DNA from: an uncultured Mordavella sp.
GTDB lineage: Bacteria; Bacillota; Clostridia; Lachnospirales; Lachnospiraceae
Length of the DNA: 9,043 nt
Direction of reading: 5' to 3'
NCBI GenBank assembly: GCA_902406105.1
Contig: CABPCP010000091.1
Coordinates: 1-9,043, forward strand
Made by a program: the position numbers and the translations under genes. Of this stretch, positions 1 through 6,324 are shown piece after piece; positions within the stretch are counted from its first letter, which is position 1; each line of letters starts with the position of its first letter. The notes beneath the pieces are model-generated. The model saw nothing but the letters and a program-made list of their open reading frames with translations. It had not been told where the DNA came from and ran no database searches.

Positions 1-98
1 ATGTTCTCTACACAGCGATCGCGGATTTCCGCGACAGACGGATCCATCCGGAGCGCTATGCGGATAAGCCTTTTGATCCTGAGATCAAAATTATGTAG
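1..98 (+). CDS. sstT: 3' end of a second SstT-type serine/threonine:Na+ symporter gene (partial, cut by left edge)
   Basis: Only the last 31 full codons are present, in the frame that starts at base 3 (GTT) and ends with TAG at 96-98. The tail reads VLYTAIADFRDRRIHP and ends in EIKIM. It matches the C-terminus of the complete SstT at 337-1605 at every residue but the last (Met instead of Leu). At DNA level 91 of 98 positions agree; the first 55 are identical, and six of the seven differences are silent. The ATG at base 1 is out of this frame and is not a start. This is therefore the end of a tandem paralog lying upstream. The similarity stops at the stop codon: the following sequence and terminator differ from those of the second copy. 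Whether the rest of this gene is intact cannot be seen. Confidence 0.88.
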   Translation, partial: VLYTAIADFRDRRIHPERYADKPFDPEIKIM

Positions 99-126
99 CA
101 CACCAAAATCATCAAATAAAATCTTA

Positions 127-170
127 AAAAGCATCCAAGGCTCAGTCTTTGGATGCTTTTCTTTTTCTCT
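127..170 (+). terminator. Rho-independent terminator of the upstream sstT copy
   Basis: A perfect 12-bp stem is formed by AAAAGCATCCAA (127-138) and TTGGATGCTTTT (149-160) around a 10-nt loop, followed by a T-rich run (CTTTTTCTCTTT). It lies 28 nt after the TAG of the partial gene and ahead of the next promoter, so the two sstT copies appear to be separate transcription units. Confidence 0.88.
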
Positions 171-233
171 TTCCGTTCGTTCTGTGCAAACAGCACAGAA
201 TCTCCATTTATTCAAAAAAATTTCTAGTTATTA

Positions 234-262
234 TTTACAAACCTTATCAAATCCTGTATATT
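234..262 (+). promoter_or_regulatory. Sigma-A-type promoter of sstT
   Basis: TTTACA (234-239) and TATATT (257-262) are separated by exactly 17 nt in an AT-rich stretch just upstream of sstT. The start point would fall near base 269, giving a leader of about 68 nt. That leader holds a 6-bp inverted repeat, GCAATG (271-276) and CATTGC (294-299), too weak to call as a regulatory element. The purine-rich run before the ATG (GAGAGAAG) serves as a modest ribosome binding site. Confidence 0.75.
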
Positions 263-336
263 AATAGAAGGCAATGTCTTAACGTTATCTTTGCATTGCA
301 GGATCCAAAAAAAGAAAAAGAGAAAGAGAGAAGTGT

Positions 337-1605
337 ATGGAAGCAATCAAGAATCTAGTCAAAAAATGGAACAGTATCAGCCTGGTAAAACGGATCATCT
401 GCGGCTTGATCATTGGTATCATCCTCGGACTGACCGTTCCGCAGGCAACCGGCATCTCCATCCTTGGAGATCTGTTTGTAGGAGCGCTGCGGGGAATCGC
501 TCCTGTCCTGGTATTCTTCCTGGTCATGAGTTCCTTATGTCACATGGGAAAAGGCCAGAAAACAAACATGAAAGTCATCGTGATCTTATACATGGTCGGC
601 AACGTGGTAGCCGCGGCCTGTGCCGTGATCGCAAGCCGTTTATTCCCGATCGTGCTGACATTCTCCGAGAACACAGACACCGGTGATGTAGCCCCTCCAA
701 GCGGCGTAACCGAAGTATTGACCAATCTTTTGATGAACCTGGTAGACAATCCGGTCAACGCGATCATCAACGCCAACTATATCGGTATCCTGGCATGGGC
801 CATCATCTTTGGTATCGCCTTAAAAGGCGCCAGCGAGGGGACTAAGCGGGCGCTGGAAAATATCTCGGACGCCGTTTCCCTGGCTGTACAATGGGTCATC
901 AGCTGCGCGCCCTTTGGTATTGCCGGTCTGATCTTCACTACCATTTCCGAGCAGGGGCTGGAAGTCCTCCTTGGATATGGACGTCTGATCCTGGTACTGG
1001 TAGGCACCATGGCGGCAGTTGTATTTATCGTCAACCCGATCATCGTATTCTTGTTTATCCGCAAGAATCCTTACAAGCTGATCTTCACCTGCTTGAAAGA
1101 AAGCTTTATCACTGCTTTCTTTACCAGAAGTTCCGCGGCCAACATTCCGGTCAATATGGAACTGTGTAAGAAGCTGGGGCTGGATGAAGATACATATTCC
1201 ATCTCCATTCCATTGGGATCTACCGTTAACATGGCCGGAGCGGCCATCACCATTTCTACGATGGCGTTAGCGGCGGCCAATACCCTGGATATTAAAGTAT
1301 CCATCGGAAGCGCCCTGATCATGTGTGTACTGGCGGCGGCCAGCGCGGCTGGAGCTTCTGGCGTGGCTGGCGGTTCCCTGCTTTTGATCCCGCTGGCATG
1401 TAGCCTGTTTGGAATCCCGGACGATATCTCCATGCAGGTTGTAGGTGTTGGTTTCATCATCGGTGTAATCCAGGATTCCTGCGAGACCGGTGTAAACTCT
1501 TCTACCGATGTTCTCTACACAGCGATCGCGGATTTCCGCGACAGACGGATCCATCCGGAGCGTTATGCGGATAAACCCTTTGATCCTGAGATTAAGATTC
1601 TGTAA
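337..1605 (+). CDS. sstT: Serine/threonine:Na+ symporter SstT
   Basis: A 422-residue inner-membrane transporter of the dicarboxylate/amino acid:cation symporter (DAACS, glutamate-transporter fold) family. Known SstT proteins take up L-serine and L-threonine driven by Na+. Several hydrophobic membrane segments are evident from about residue 18 onward. The first re-entrant hairpin carries TRSSAANIPV (263-272), the signature serine-rich motif. TM7 has NMAGA (298-302), which replaces the NMDGT of glutamate carriers and is typical of SstT. The second hairpin has AGASGVAGGSLLLIPLA (338-354), and TM8 has QDSCETGVNSSTDV (378-391), which lines the substrate and ion site. Length matches the family (just over 400). 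The ATG follows a GAGAGAAG run and sits 68 nt behind a good promoter. A near-identical paralog ends at base 98. Exact substrate preference is inferred from family. Confidence 0.95.
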   Translation: MEAIKNLVKKWNSISLVKRIICGLIIGIILGLTVPQATGISILGDLFVGALRGIAPVLVFFLVMSSLCHMGKGQKTNMKVIVILYMVGNVVAAACAVIASRLFPIVLTFSENTDTGDVAPPSGVTEVLTNLLMNLVDNPVNAIINANYIGILAWAIIFGIALKGASEGTKRALENISDAVSLAVQWVISCAPFGIAGLIFTTISEQGLEVLLGYGRLILVLVGTMAAVVFIVNPIIVFLFIRKNPYKLIFTCLKESFITAFFTRSSAANIPVNMELCKKLGLDEDTYSISIPLGSTVNMAGAAITISTMALAAANTLDIKVSIGSALIMCVLAAASAAGASGVAGGSLLLIPLACSLFGIPDDISMQVVGVGFIIGVIQDSCETGVNSSTDVLYTAIADFRDRRIHPERYADKPFDPEIKIL

Positions 1606-1628
1606 TAGCGCAGGATAAAGTCCATTTT

Positions 1629-1685
1629 AAACCGACCTCCAAAAGTCAGGCCAACATTCTGACGATTGTGAGGTCGGTTTTCTTT
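1629..1685 (+). terminator. Branched hairpin terminator after sstT, between convergent genes
   Basis: AAACCGACCTC (1629-1639) pairs with GAGGTCGGTTT (1670-1680) in a perfect 11-bp stem. Within the 30-nt loop, GTCAG (1645-1649) can pair with CTGAC (1659-1663) to form a second small stem. The outer stem is followed by TTCTTTCT, so it fits a terminator for sstT. The minus-strand gene ending at 1723 has no other hairpin and runs into the same structure. On that strand the tail is only TTTAAAA, so two-way termination is possible but weaker. Confidence 0.85.
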
Positions 1686-1722
1686 CTATAAACAGTCATC
1701 CTCTTCCCGCTCTGCGTTTCTC

Positions 1723-2787
1723 CTATACTCCCCTTTTGCGGAACTCTTCTGCGGATTTCTGCTCTTTAAGATATTCCTCCTCCTCAAAGAAGGGCGCGTG
1801 GCAAAGAGAGACAGGAGAGCTGGCTCCCGCTTTATTGACCGCGCTCAGTATAAGCTCCTCTCCTAAATCTTCGTCCAGCATCATAAAGTAGAGCTCGTCT
1901 TCATCCATCCCCAAGATTTCCTGCCGGATCCGATATTTGTGTTCTTCCGTCTCACTGTCCGCAAAAGTAAAGCAGGTGTCAGTTATCTCATTCCAGAGCA
2001 CGATCACCTTGATATACCTTGATTCCAGCCTGTTTAATTCCGCAAGCCTCCTGCTGCCGTCCGGGAAAGTCTCTATCCTGGCGGCCGCAAAGTAGACAAG
2101 CGTGCGCATTGTTTCCATTTCTCTCTGGGAAAAGGGCGCCGGATAGATCTGATAGATCTCTCTCCGCTCCAGATTGAAAAGTACCAACTCCTCTCTTCCT
2201 TCCGATTCTTCCGCCCAGATACATCCGAAAATATCCTCGGTCTCCGGCTTGGCTTCCCCTGGCTTCTCTTCTTCCCGAGCAAGTTCCGGCTCCGGTTGGG
2301 CAACCTTCTCTCCAGCCGTCTTTTCCTCCTTGGAGATCCTCTCTACGATCCGGTTCAAAGCTTCTGCGATAAATCCACTGTAAATACTCCCAAATGCCTT
2401 TTCCAAGCGGCCGTCTTTCAAATACAGCAGCAAGGTGCCGCCGTCTGTCTCTACGCTCTGAAGCTCCTGATAGCGCACTGGAAGGGGAAGGGGGCGTTTC
2501 TTTCTTAACACGCTGAGGTCATCGCAGTAAAAACCCTCTGTGGAGAATACCATCCCCTTCTTTCCGCTGCCGCCAAAAGTGTTGTCAAACATGACCACGA
2601 TATCTTCTTTTCTACAGTTTGAAGCATAACCCGCGATAGCGTTTCCGATCTGTTTCTCCGAAAATTGGGAACCAAGCGCCAGTCCCAAAGGCATCGCCGC
2701 TTTTTTATACTTTTTGACATCCTCTTTCTTAACGGACAGAACTGACTCCCGCACGATCTCCCGCATATTTTCCGATAATCCGCTCAT
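1723..2787 (-). CDS. Uncharacterised two-domain acidic protein, 354 aa
   Basis: I do not recognise a named family. Residues 1-30 are helical and charged. Residues 31-150 form a compact region whose core, KKGMVFSTEGFYCDDL (76-91) followed by alternating beta-like segments (PLPVRYQELQSVETDGGTLLLYLKDGR), resembles bacterial PH-like or membrane-anchor-independent beta domains in style. That similarity is only an impression. Residues 153-185 are a Glu/Lys/Pro linker with no predicted fold. Residues 186-335 form a second mixed domain rich in acidic and aromatic residues (IFGCIWAEESEG, LVLFNLERREIYQIYP, EDELYFMMLDEDLGEEL). The tail (334-354) is highly charged. There is no signal peptide, membrane segment or recognisable catalytic motif, so it is probably cytoplasmic. 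The start is well supported: AAGGAGA lies 7 nt before the ATG. It has its own promoter and faces sstT tail to tail. Confidence 0.85.
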   Translation of the reverse strand: MSGLSENMREIVRESVLSVKKEDVKKYKKAAMPLGLALGSQFSEKQIGNAIAGYASNCRKEDIVVMFDNTFGGSGKKGMVFSTEGFYCDDLSVLRKKRPLPLPVRYQELQSVETDGGTLLLYLKDGRLEKAFGSIYSGFIAEALNRIVERISKEEKTAGEKVAQPEPELAREEEKPGEAKPETEDIFGCIWAEESEGREELVLFNLERREIYQIYPAPFSQREMETMRTLVYFAAARIETFPDGSRRLAELNRLESRYIKVIVLWNEITDTCFTFADSETEEHKYRIRQEILGMDEDELYFMMLDEDLGEELILSAVNKAGASSPVSLCHAPFFEEEEYLKEQKSAEEFRKRGV

Positions 2788-2857
2788 AATGGTATCTCCT
2801 TTTTCTCTTTATTTCTTATCAAGCCTTCCTTTCAGATCCCCGTTGTCTTTAAAGTAA

Positions 2858-2866
2858 ATTATACCA
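2858..2866 (-). promoter_or_regulatory. Extended -10 promoter of the 354-aa gene
   Basis: On the minus strand the bases read TGGTATAAT: a consensus TATAAT (complement of 2858-2863) with the TGn extension. No good -35 box is present at 16-18 nt (CTGCTT at 17), as is common for extended -10 promoters. The start point would be near 2851, giving a leader of roughly 63 nt to the ATG at 2787. It lies just past the glyS terminator, so this gene is transcribed separately from glyS. Confidence 0.7.
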
Positions 2867-2891
2867 TAAGACCAGATAAAAAGCAGTCTTA

Positions 2892-2937
2892 CAAAAGAAA
2901 AGCCGTGGGAAAGTCTCTTTTTGCTTTCCCACGGCTT
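2892..2937 (-). terminator. Strong Rho-independent terminator of glyS
   Basis: Complementary arms at 2900-2913 and 2924-2937 (AAGCCGTGGGAAAG and CTTTCCCACGGCTT) give a perfect 14-bp stem with a 10-nt loop. On the minus strand the stem is followed by TTCTTTTGT. It lies 33 nt after the glyS stop codon. Confidence 0.93.
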
Positions 2938-2970
2938 CCAGATATTCCTTTTCTTTTCCCCGGAATACTC

Positions 2971-4362
2971 CTACCACTCAAACTTCTTCTCGAAGTAGCT
3001 TTCCAGATCCTCGATCTTCACTCTCTCCTGTTCCATCGTATCCCGGTCGCGGACTGTCACAGCGCCGTCTTCCTCCGAATCAAAATCATATGTGACGCAG
3101 AACGGCGTGCCGATCTCATCCTGACGGCGGTAGCGTTTTCCGATATTTCCTCTTTCATCGAACTCGCAGTTGTATTTCTTACTCAGTTTTGCGTAGACCT
3201 TTTCCGCTCCCAGATCGGGTTTCTTAGACAGCGGCAGAACTCCAATCTTCACCGGCGCCAGCGCTGGATGGAAATGAAGCACCGTTCTCTTATCTCCGCC
3301 TTCCAGCTCTTCTTCATCGTAAGCGCTGCACAGAAACGCCAGAACCATACGGTCAGCTCCCAGTGATGGTTCGATCACATACGGAATATATTTGATCTTC
3401 TTCTCATCATCAAAGTAGGACATATCCTGTTTGGAAACATTCTGATGCTGAGTCAGGTCGAAATCTGTCCGGTCCGCGATTCCCCATAGCTCACCCCAGC
3501 CAAAGGGGAACAAAAACTCTACGTCTGTCGTTGCCTTGCTGTAGTGGCTCAGCTCTTCTGGAGAATGATCCCGGTAACGCACCTCTTCGTCTTTCAATCC
3601 CAGTTTCTTCAGCCAGTCCAGACAGAACTGCTTCCAGTACGCATGCCATTCCAGATCAGTATCCGGCTCACAGAAGAACTCCAGCTCCATCTGCTCAAAC
3701 TCTCTGGTACGGAACGTAAAGTTTCCTGGTGTGATCTCATTCCGGAAGGATTTCCCGATCTGACAGATTCCAAATGGGATCTTCTTTCTGGATGTACGCT
3801 GTACATTCTTAAAGTTTACGAAAATTCCCTGGGCTGTCTCCGGGCGCAGGTATACTACGCTTTTCGCGTCTTCCGTTACTCCCTGGAAGGTTTTGAACAT
3901 CAGGTTGAACTCCCGGATCTCTGTAAAATTGTGTTTGCCGCAGATCGGACATGGAATCTGGTGCTCTTCAATGTAGGCTTCCATCTTCTCATGGCTCCAC
4001 CCATCAATGCTGTCCCCTATATCCAGGCCATGCTCCTTGGCGTAATCCTCTATGATCTTATCCGCGCGGAATCTCTCATGACATTCCCGGCAGTCCATCA
4101 ATGGATCGCTGAATCCGCCCAGGTGTCCGCTGGCCACCCATGTCTGCGGGTTCATCAGGATCGCGCAGTCCACTCCCACATTGTAAGGAGATTCCTGGAC
4201 GAATTTCTGCCACCAGGCTCTTTTTACATTATTCTTTAACTCTACTCCAAGATTTCCATAGTCCCATGTATTCGCAAGTCCTCCGTAAATCTCAGACCCA
4301 GGATAAACAAATCCTCTTGACTTGGCTAACGCCACGATCTTATCCATTGTCTTTTCAACCAT
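2971..4362 (-). CDS. glyS: Glycyl-tRNA synthetase, single-chain dimeric type
   Basis: This cytoplasmic class II aminoacyl-tRNA synthetase charges tRNA-Gly with glycine using ATP. It is the alpha2 type shared with archaea and eukaryotes (often named GlyQS or GlyS), not the alpha2beta2 type. At 463 residues it fits the usual bacterial length. Visible parts: the N-terminal signature [22 protein letters not shown] (15-36, family-specific), the motif 1 region with [13 protein letters not shown] (63-75), and two CxxC pairs (91/94 and 138/141) that probably bind zinc in the insertion. Motif 2 contains FRNEI (206-210) and the [11 protein letters not shown] segment (220-230). Motif 3 is [10 protein letters not shown] (335-344), and an anticodon-binding domain spans about 370-455. 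The start at 4362 is supported by GAGAGG 8 nt upstream; an internal Met at residue 6 lacks such a site. It has its own promoter and a strong terminator. No T-box leader is present, since the predicted leader is only about 32 nt. Confidence 0.97.
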   Translation of the reverse strand: MVEKTMDKIVALAKSRGFVYPGSEIYGGLANTWDYGNLGVELKNNVKRAWWQKFVQESPYNVGVDCAILMNPQTWVASGHLGGFSDPLMDCRECHERFRADKIIEDYAKEHGLDIGDSIDGWSHEKMEAYIEEHQIPCPICGKHNFTEIREFNLMFKTFQGVTEDAKSVVYLRPETAQGIFVNFKNVQRTSRKKIPFGICQIGKSFRNEITPGNFTFRTREFEQMELEFFCEPDTDLEWHAYWKQFCLDWLKKLGLKDEEVRYRDHSPEELSHYSKATTDVEFLFPFGWGELWGIADRTDFDLTQHQNVSKQDMSYFDDEKKIKYIPYVIEPSLGADRMVLAFLCSAYDEEELEGGDKRTVLHFHPALAPVKIGVLPLSKKPDLGAEKVYAKLSKKYNCEFDERGNIGKRYRRQDEIGTPFCVTYDFDSEEDGAVTVRDRDTMEQERVKIEDLESYFEKKFEW

Positions 4363-4383
4363 ACCCTTGTCCTCTCTTTTTAC

Positions 4384-4406
4384 TATAATAATTGTTAATT
4401 ATTATA
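4384..4406. repeat. Perfect 10-bp inverted repeat over the glyS transcription start
   Basis: TATAATAATT (4384-4393) and AATTATTATA (4397-4406) are exact reverse complements separated by GTT. The right arm includes the glyS -10 box, and the centre coincides with the predicted start point near 4394. The position fits a repressor operator. The sequence is entirely A/T in both arms, so it might also be chance in an AT-rich promoter. I cannot name a regulator for it. Confidence 0.6.
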
Positions 4407-4429
4407 CAGTTATCCCTCCTGGTTTGCAA
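4401..4429 (-). promoter_or_regulatory. Sigma-A-type promoter of glyS
   Basis: On the minus strand TTGCAA (4424-4429) and consensus TATAAT (4401-4406) are separated by exactly 17 nt. It lies between the recO stop and the glyS start. No terminator is visible after recO, so glyS may receive both this promoter and readthrough from the era-recO operon. Confidence 0.85.
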
Positions 4430-4456
4430 CCCCTGCCAAGGTTTTTCCAGAGCATT

Positions 4457-5209
4457 TTATATTCCCTGGTTCACTACTGTTTCCAGAATATCCAAAGACT
4501 TAAACCGCTTCCCCAGATACATTTCCAAATAAGCTTTCATTATCTGCTCCAATTCCTCCAGCACCTCTTCTTTCACCACAAAGGTATACAGTTTCTCCAG
4601 GGGTGTCCCCGCGATATACTGCATCGCGTAAAGAGTAGAGGAGCGCAAAGTCCTTCCGTCTCCGGCTTTCTTGGCGCACTGCGGGCAGATCAGTCCTCCC
4701 TTTCTGACGCTGAACAGCTTCTCCCCTTCCCGTCTGCCGCACAGGACACATTCCGCAAGCTGGGGGCCTTCCCCCTCGATCACGATCATCCGCAGCTCAT
4801 AGATACACCGTACCAGCCGGTTGGGAATATGTACATTGGACAGCGCCCGCAGCGTTTGATATAAAAGCTTTAAAAGCTCCCGCTCGTCCGCCGCCTCCCT
4901 GGCATAATAATTGGCCATATCCATAAAATAAAACCCATAGTAAGCACCTTCTACATCTGTCCGCAGTTCTTCAAAGTAATTGGAAATAGAGGCCGACATC
5001 AGCGTATAGGATGTCCGCCCCTCATACAGCGTAAACTCTCCGAAGGAAAAGGGGCTTGTCACCCCAAGGAGGGCGCTTCCTTGGCGCCTGGCTCCTCTGG
5101 CGAAAGCCGCGATCTTTCCCCGCTCTTTTGTCAAGATCACCACCCGCCTGTCATATTCTCCCGCAGGCGCCGCGGCAAGTACCATACCCGTCACTGTTAT
5201 CTGATTCAT
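4457..5209 (-). CDS. recO: DNA repair protein RecO
   Basis: RecO works in the RecFOR pathway. It binds single-stranded DNA and helps load RecA onto SSB-coated gaps, and it also anneals complementary strands. The 250-residue protein is of usual length. Residues 1-80 form the N-terminal OB-fold (ITVTGMVLAAAPAGEYDRRV, then GKIAAFARGARR). The middle is helical. A zinc-finger is formed by CVLC (154-157) and CPQC (175-178), as in Gram-positive and Deinococcus RecO. A helical tail follows (GKRFKSLDIL at 233-242). I chose ATG 5209 because AAGGTGA lies 8 nt upstream. The in-frame GTG at 5221 would add four residues (MSRS), but AAGG would then abut the start codon. The first 59 nt overlap the end of the YqzL-like gene, so translation may be coupled. 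Placement after era is the standard Firmicute order. Confidence 0.94.
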   Translation of the reverse strand: MNQITVTGMVLAAAPAGEYDRRVVILTKERGKIAAFARGARRQGSALLGVTSPFSFGEFTLYEGRTSYTLMSASISNYFEELRTDVEGAYYGFYFMDMANYYAREAADERELLKLLYQTLRALSNVHIPNRLVRCIYELRMIVIEGEGPQLAECVLCGRREGEKLFSVRKGGLICPQCAKKAGDGRTLRSSTLYAMQYIAGTPLEKLYTFVVKEEVLEELEQIMKAYLEMYLGKRFKSLDILETVVNQGI

Positions 5210-5327
5210 CGATCGGCTCACCTTCGTGATTCTTCATTACCTGGCTGCAGATTTCCATTCCTCTGTAATACAAGTAATCCTCTACTTTTCCCGTTTCCAG
5301 GAATCGTCTCCAGTATGTTTCTTCCAT
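5151..5327 (-). CDS. YqzL-like small protein between era and recO (58 aa)
   Basis: The minus strand carries ATG at 5327, 58 codons and TGA at 5153-5151. The product begins METYW-like (MEETYWRRFLETGKVEDYLY) and continues YRGMEICSQVMKNHEGEPID, ending in a Cys/Gly-rich tail (TCRGACGRI). The pattern W-x2-F-x2-TG-x-V-x-DYL-x-Y matches my recollection of Bacillus YqzL, a conserved small protein of unknown function located at the same place between era and recO. GAGGTGA lies 4 nt before the ATG (GAGG about 7 nt before it), an excellent ribosome binding site. The final 59 nt overlap recO in another frame. The last residues are unlike the short YqzL of Bacillus and may reflect the overlap. No membrane segment or signal peptide is present. 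The role is unknown; the context suggests co-expression with era and recO. Confidence 0.8.
   Translation of the reverse strand: MEETYWRRFLETGKVEDYLYYRGMEICSQVMKNHEGEPIDESDNSDGYGTCRGACGRI
5218..5224 (-). promoter_or_regulatory. Ribosome binding site that decides the recO start
   Basis: The minus strand reads AAGGTGA, then 8 nt, then ATG at 5209. The alternative GTG start at 5221 lies inside this site, which makes it unlikely. Confidence 0.65.
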
Positions 5328-5331
5328 GAAA

Positions 5332-5338
5332 TCACCTC
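5332..5338 (-). promoter_or_regulatory. Ribosome binding site of the YqzL-like gene
   Basis: GAGGTGA on the minus strand is a near-perfect match to the anti-Shine-Dalgarno and ends 4 nt before the ATG at 5327. It is the main sign that this short frame is translated. The 75-nt gap back to era holds no convincing terminator or promoter, only a minor CCGT-AGGAG-ACGG hairpin. Confidence 0.8.
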
Positions 5339-5402
5339 ATCTGTCCGTTATTTTCTTCCGTCTCCTACGGTTAAGATTAGGTTCTCCCATGGCCGGGATC
5401 TT

Positions 5403-6299
5403 TTATTCTTCTTCCCGGTATCCAAAATTTTTCATTAGGAATTCACTGTCCCGCCAGTCTTTTTTTACTTTCACCCAAAGCTTGAGATTTACCTGGCAGT
5501 CCAGCATTTTCTCGATCTCATAGCGGGCGGTGCTTCCGATTTTTTTCAACATATTTCCTTGTTTTCCAATAATTATCCCCTTGTGGGAATCCCGCTCGCA
5601 GATGATCGTAGCGTCGATATGGGTGATCTTCCCCTTTTTCTTCATACTTTCAATGGTGACCGCGATGCCGTGGGGAATCTCTTCTTCCAGACAGTGGAGC
5701 GCCTTCTCCCGGATCAACTCCGCCACGATCTGCCGCTCCGGCTGATCCGTCACCGTATCTTCGTCATAATACAGCGGTCCGTAGGGCATATACTGCATCA
5801 CTGTCTTGAGAAGCTCGTCTGTATTCTCGCCGCTCCTGGCGGACACAGGCACGATCTCCGCAAAATCCAGCTTATCTTTGTAGGCGGCGATGGCCGGCAG
5901 GATTTCCTCCTTCTTCACGCTGTCGATCTTATTGATGACCAGGATCACCGGCGTATTCACCTTCTTCAGCTGCTGGATAATGTGCTGTTCCCCCGCCCCG
6001 ATAAAGGTGGCAGGCTCTACCAGCCACAGGATCACGTCCACCTCATTCAAAGTCTGCCGGGCCACATTCACCATGTATTCTCCCAATTTATTTTTCGCCT
6101 TATGGATCCCCGGCGTGTCCACGAAGATGATCTGTCCTTCTTCTGTGGTCAGCACCGTCTGGATCCGGTTTCTTGTAGTCTGGGGCTTCTTGGATGTAAT
6201 GGCGATCTTCTGTCCCACCAGATAGTTCATCAGTGTAGATTTCCCTACATTAGGGCGGCCGATCAATGTTACAAACCCAGATCTAAAATCCTCTCTCAT
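5403..6299 (-). CDS. era: GTPase Era
   Basis: Era is an essential Ras-like GTPase that binds the 3' end of 16S rRNA and helps mature the 30S subunit, linking ribosome assembly to growth. The 298 residues fit the family. The G domain (1-175) shows G1 GRPNVGKST (14-22), the G2 threonines in KKPQTTRNRI (37-46), G3 DTPG (61-64), G4 NKID (123-126) and G5 SAR (153-155). The C-terminal KH RNA-binding domain (about 195-285) carries GIIIGKQG (241-248) and ends in a LWVKVKKDWR segment (274-283). The start ATG follows AGGGAGG by 4 nt. It begins 25 nt after the stop of the M16C protease gene with no promoter or terminator between, so it is probably cotranscribed with that gene and with the YqzL-like gene and recO downstream. 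Confidence 0.97.
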   Translation of the reverse strand: MREDFRSGFVTLIGRPNVGKSTLMNYLVGQKIAITSKKPQTTRNRIQTVLTTEEGQIIFVDTPGIHKAKNKLGEYMVNVARQTLNEVDVILWLVEPATFIGAGEQHIIQQLKKVNTPVILVINKIDSVKKEEILPAIAAYKDKLDFAEIVPVSARSGENTDELLKTVMQYMPYGPLYYDEDTVTDQPERQIVAELIREKALHCLEEEIPHGIAVTIESMKKKGKITHIDATIICERDSHKGIIIGKQGNMLKKIGSTARYEIEKMLDCQVNLKLWVKVKKDWRDSEFLMKNFGYREEE

Positions 6300-6324
6300 A
6301 GTTCCTCCCTATTTCTTCTCTTTC

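Noticed and set aside
1..264. An 87-codon frame starting at base 1 on the + strand
   Set aside because: It is out of frame with the sstT C-terminus, which occupies 1-98, and it reads through the terminator hairpin at 127-160.
271..299. Inverted repeat GCAATG/CATTGC in the sstT leader as a possible riboswitch or operator
   Set aside because: Only 6 bp with a 17-nt loop, no T-tract and no resemblance to a known leader RNA. It is likely to be chance.
3544..4239. A 231-codon open frame on the + strand opposite glyS
   Set aside because: It is entirely antisense to an intact glycyl-tRNA synthetase and shows no family resemblance. It reflects codon bias of the real gene.
4430..4456. Possible terminator after recO
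   Set aside because: The minus-strand sequence can pair only weakly (AACC with GGTT) and has no following T run, so I see no terminator here.
5328..5402. Possible regulatory element between era and the YqzL-like gene
   Set aside because: Only a 4-bp hairpin (CCGT/ACGG) and a ribosome binding site are visible. There is no -10/-35 pair and no T-tract.
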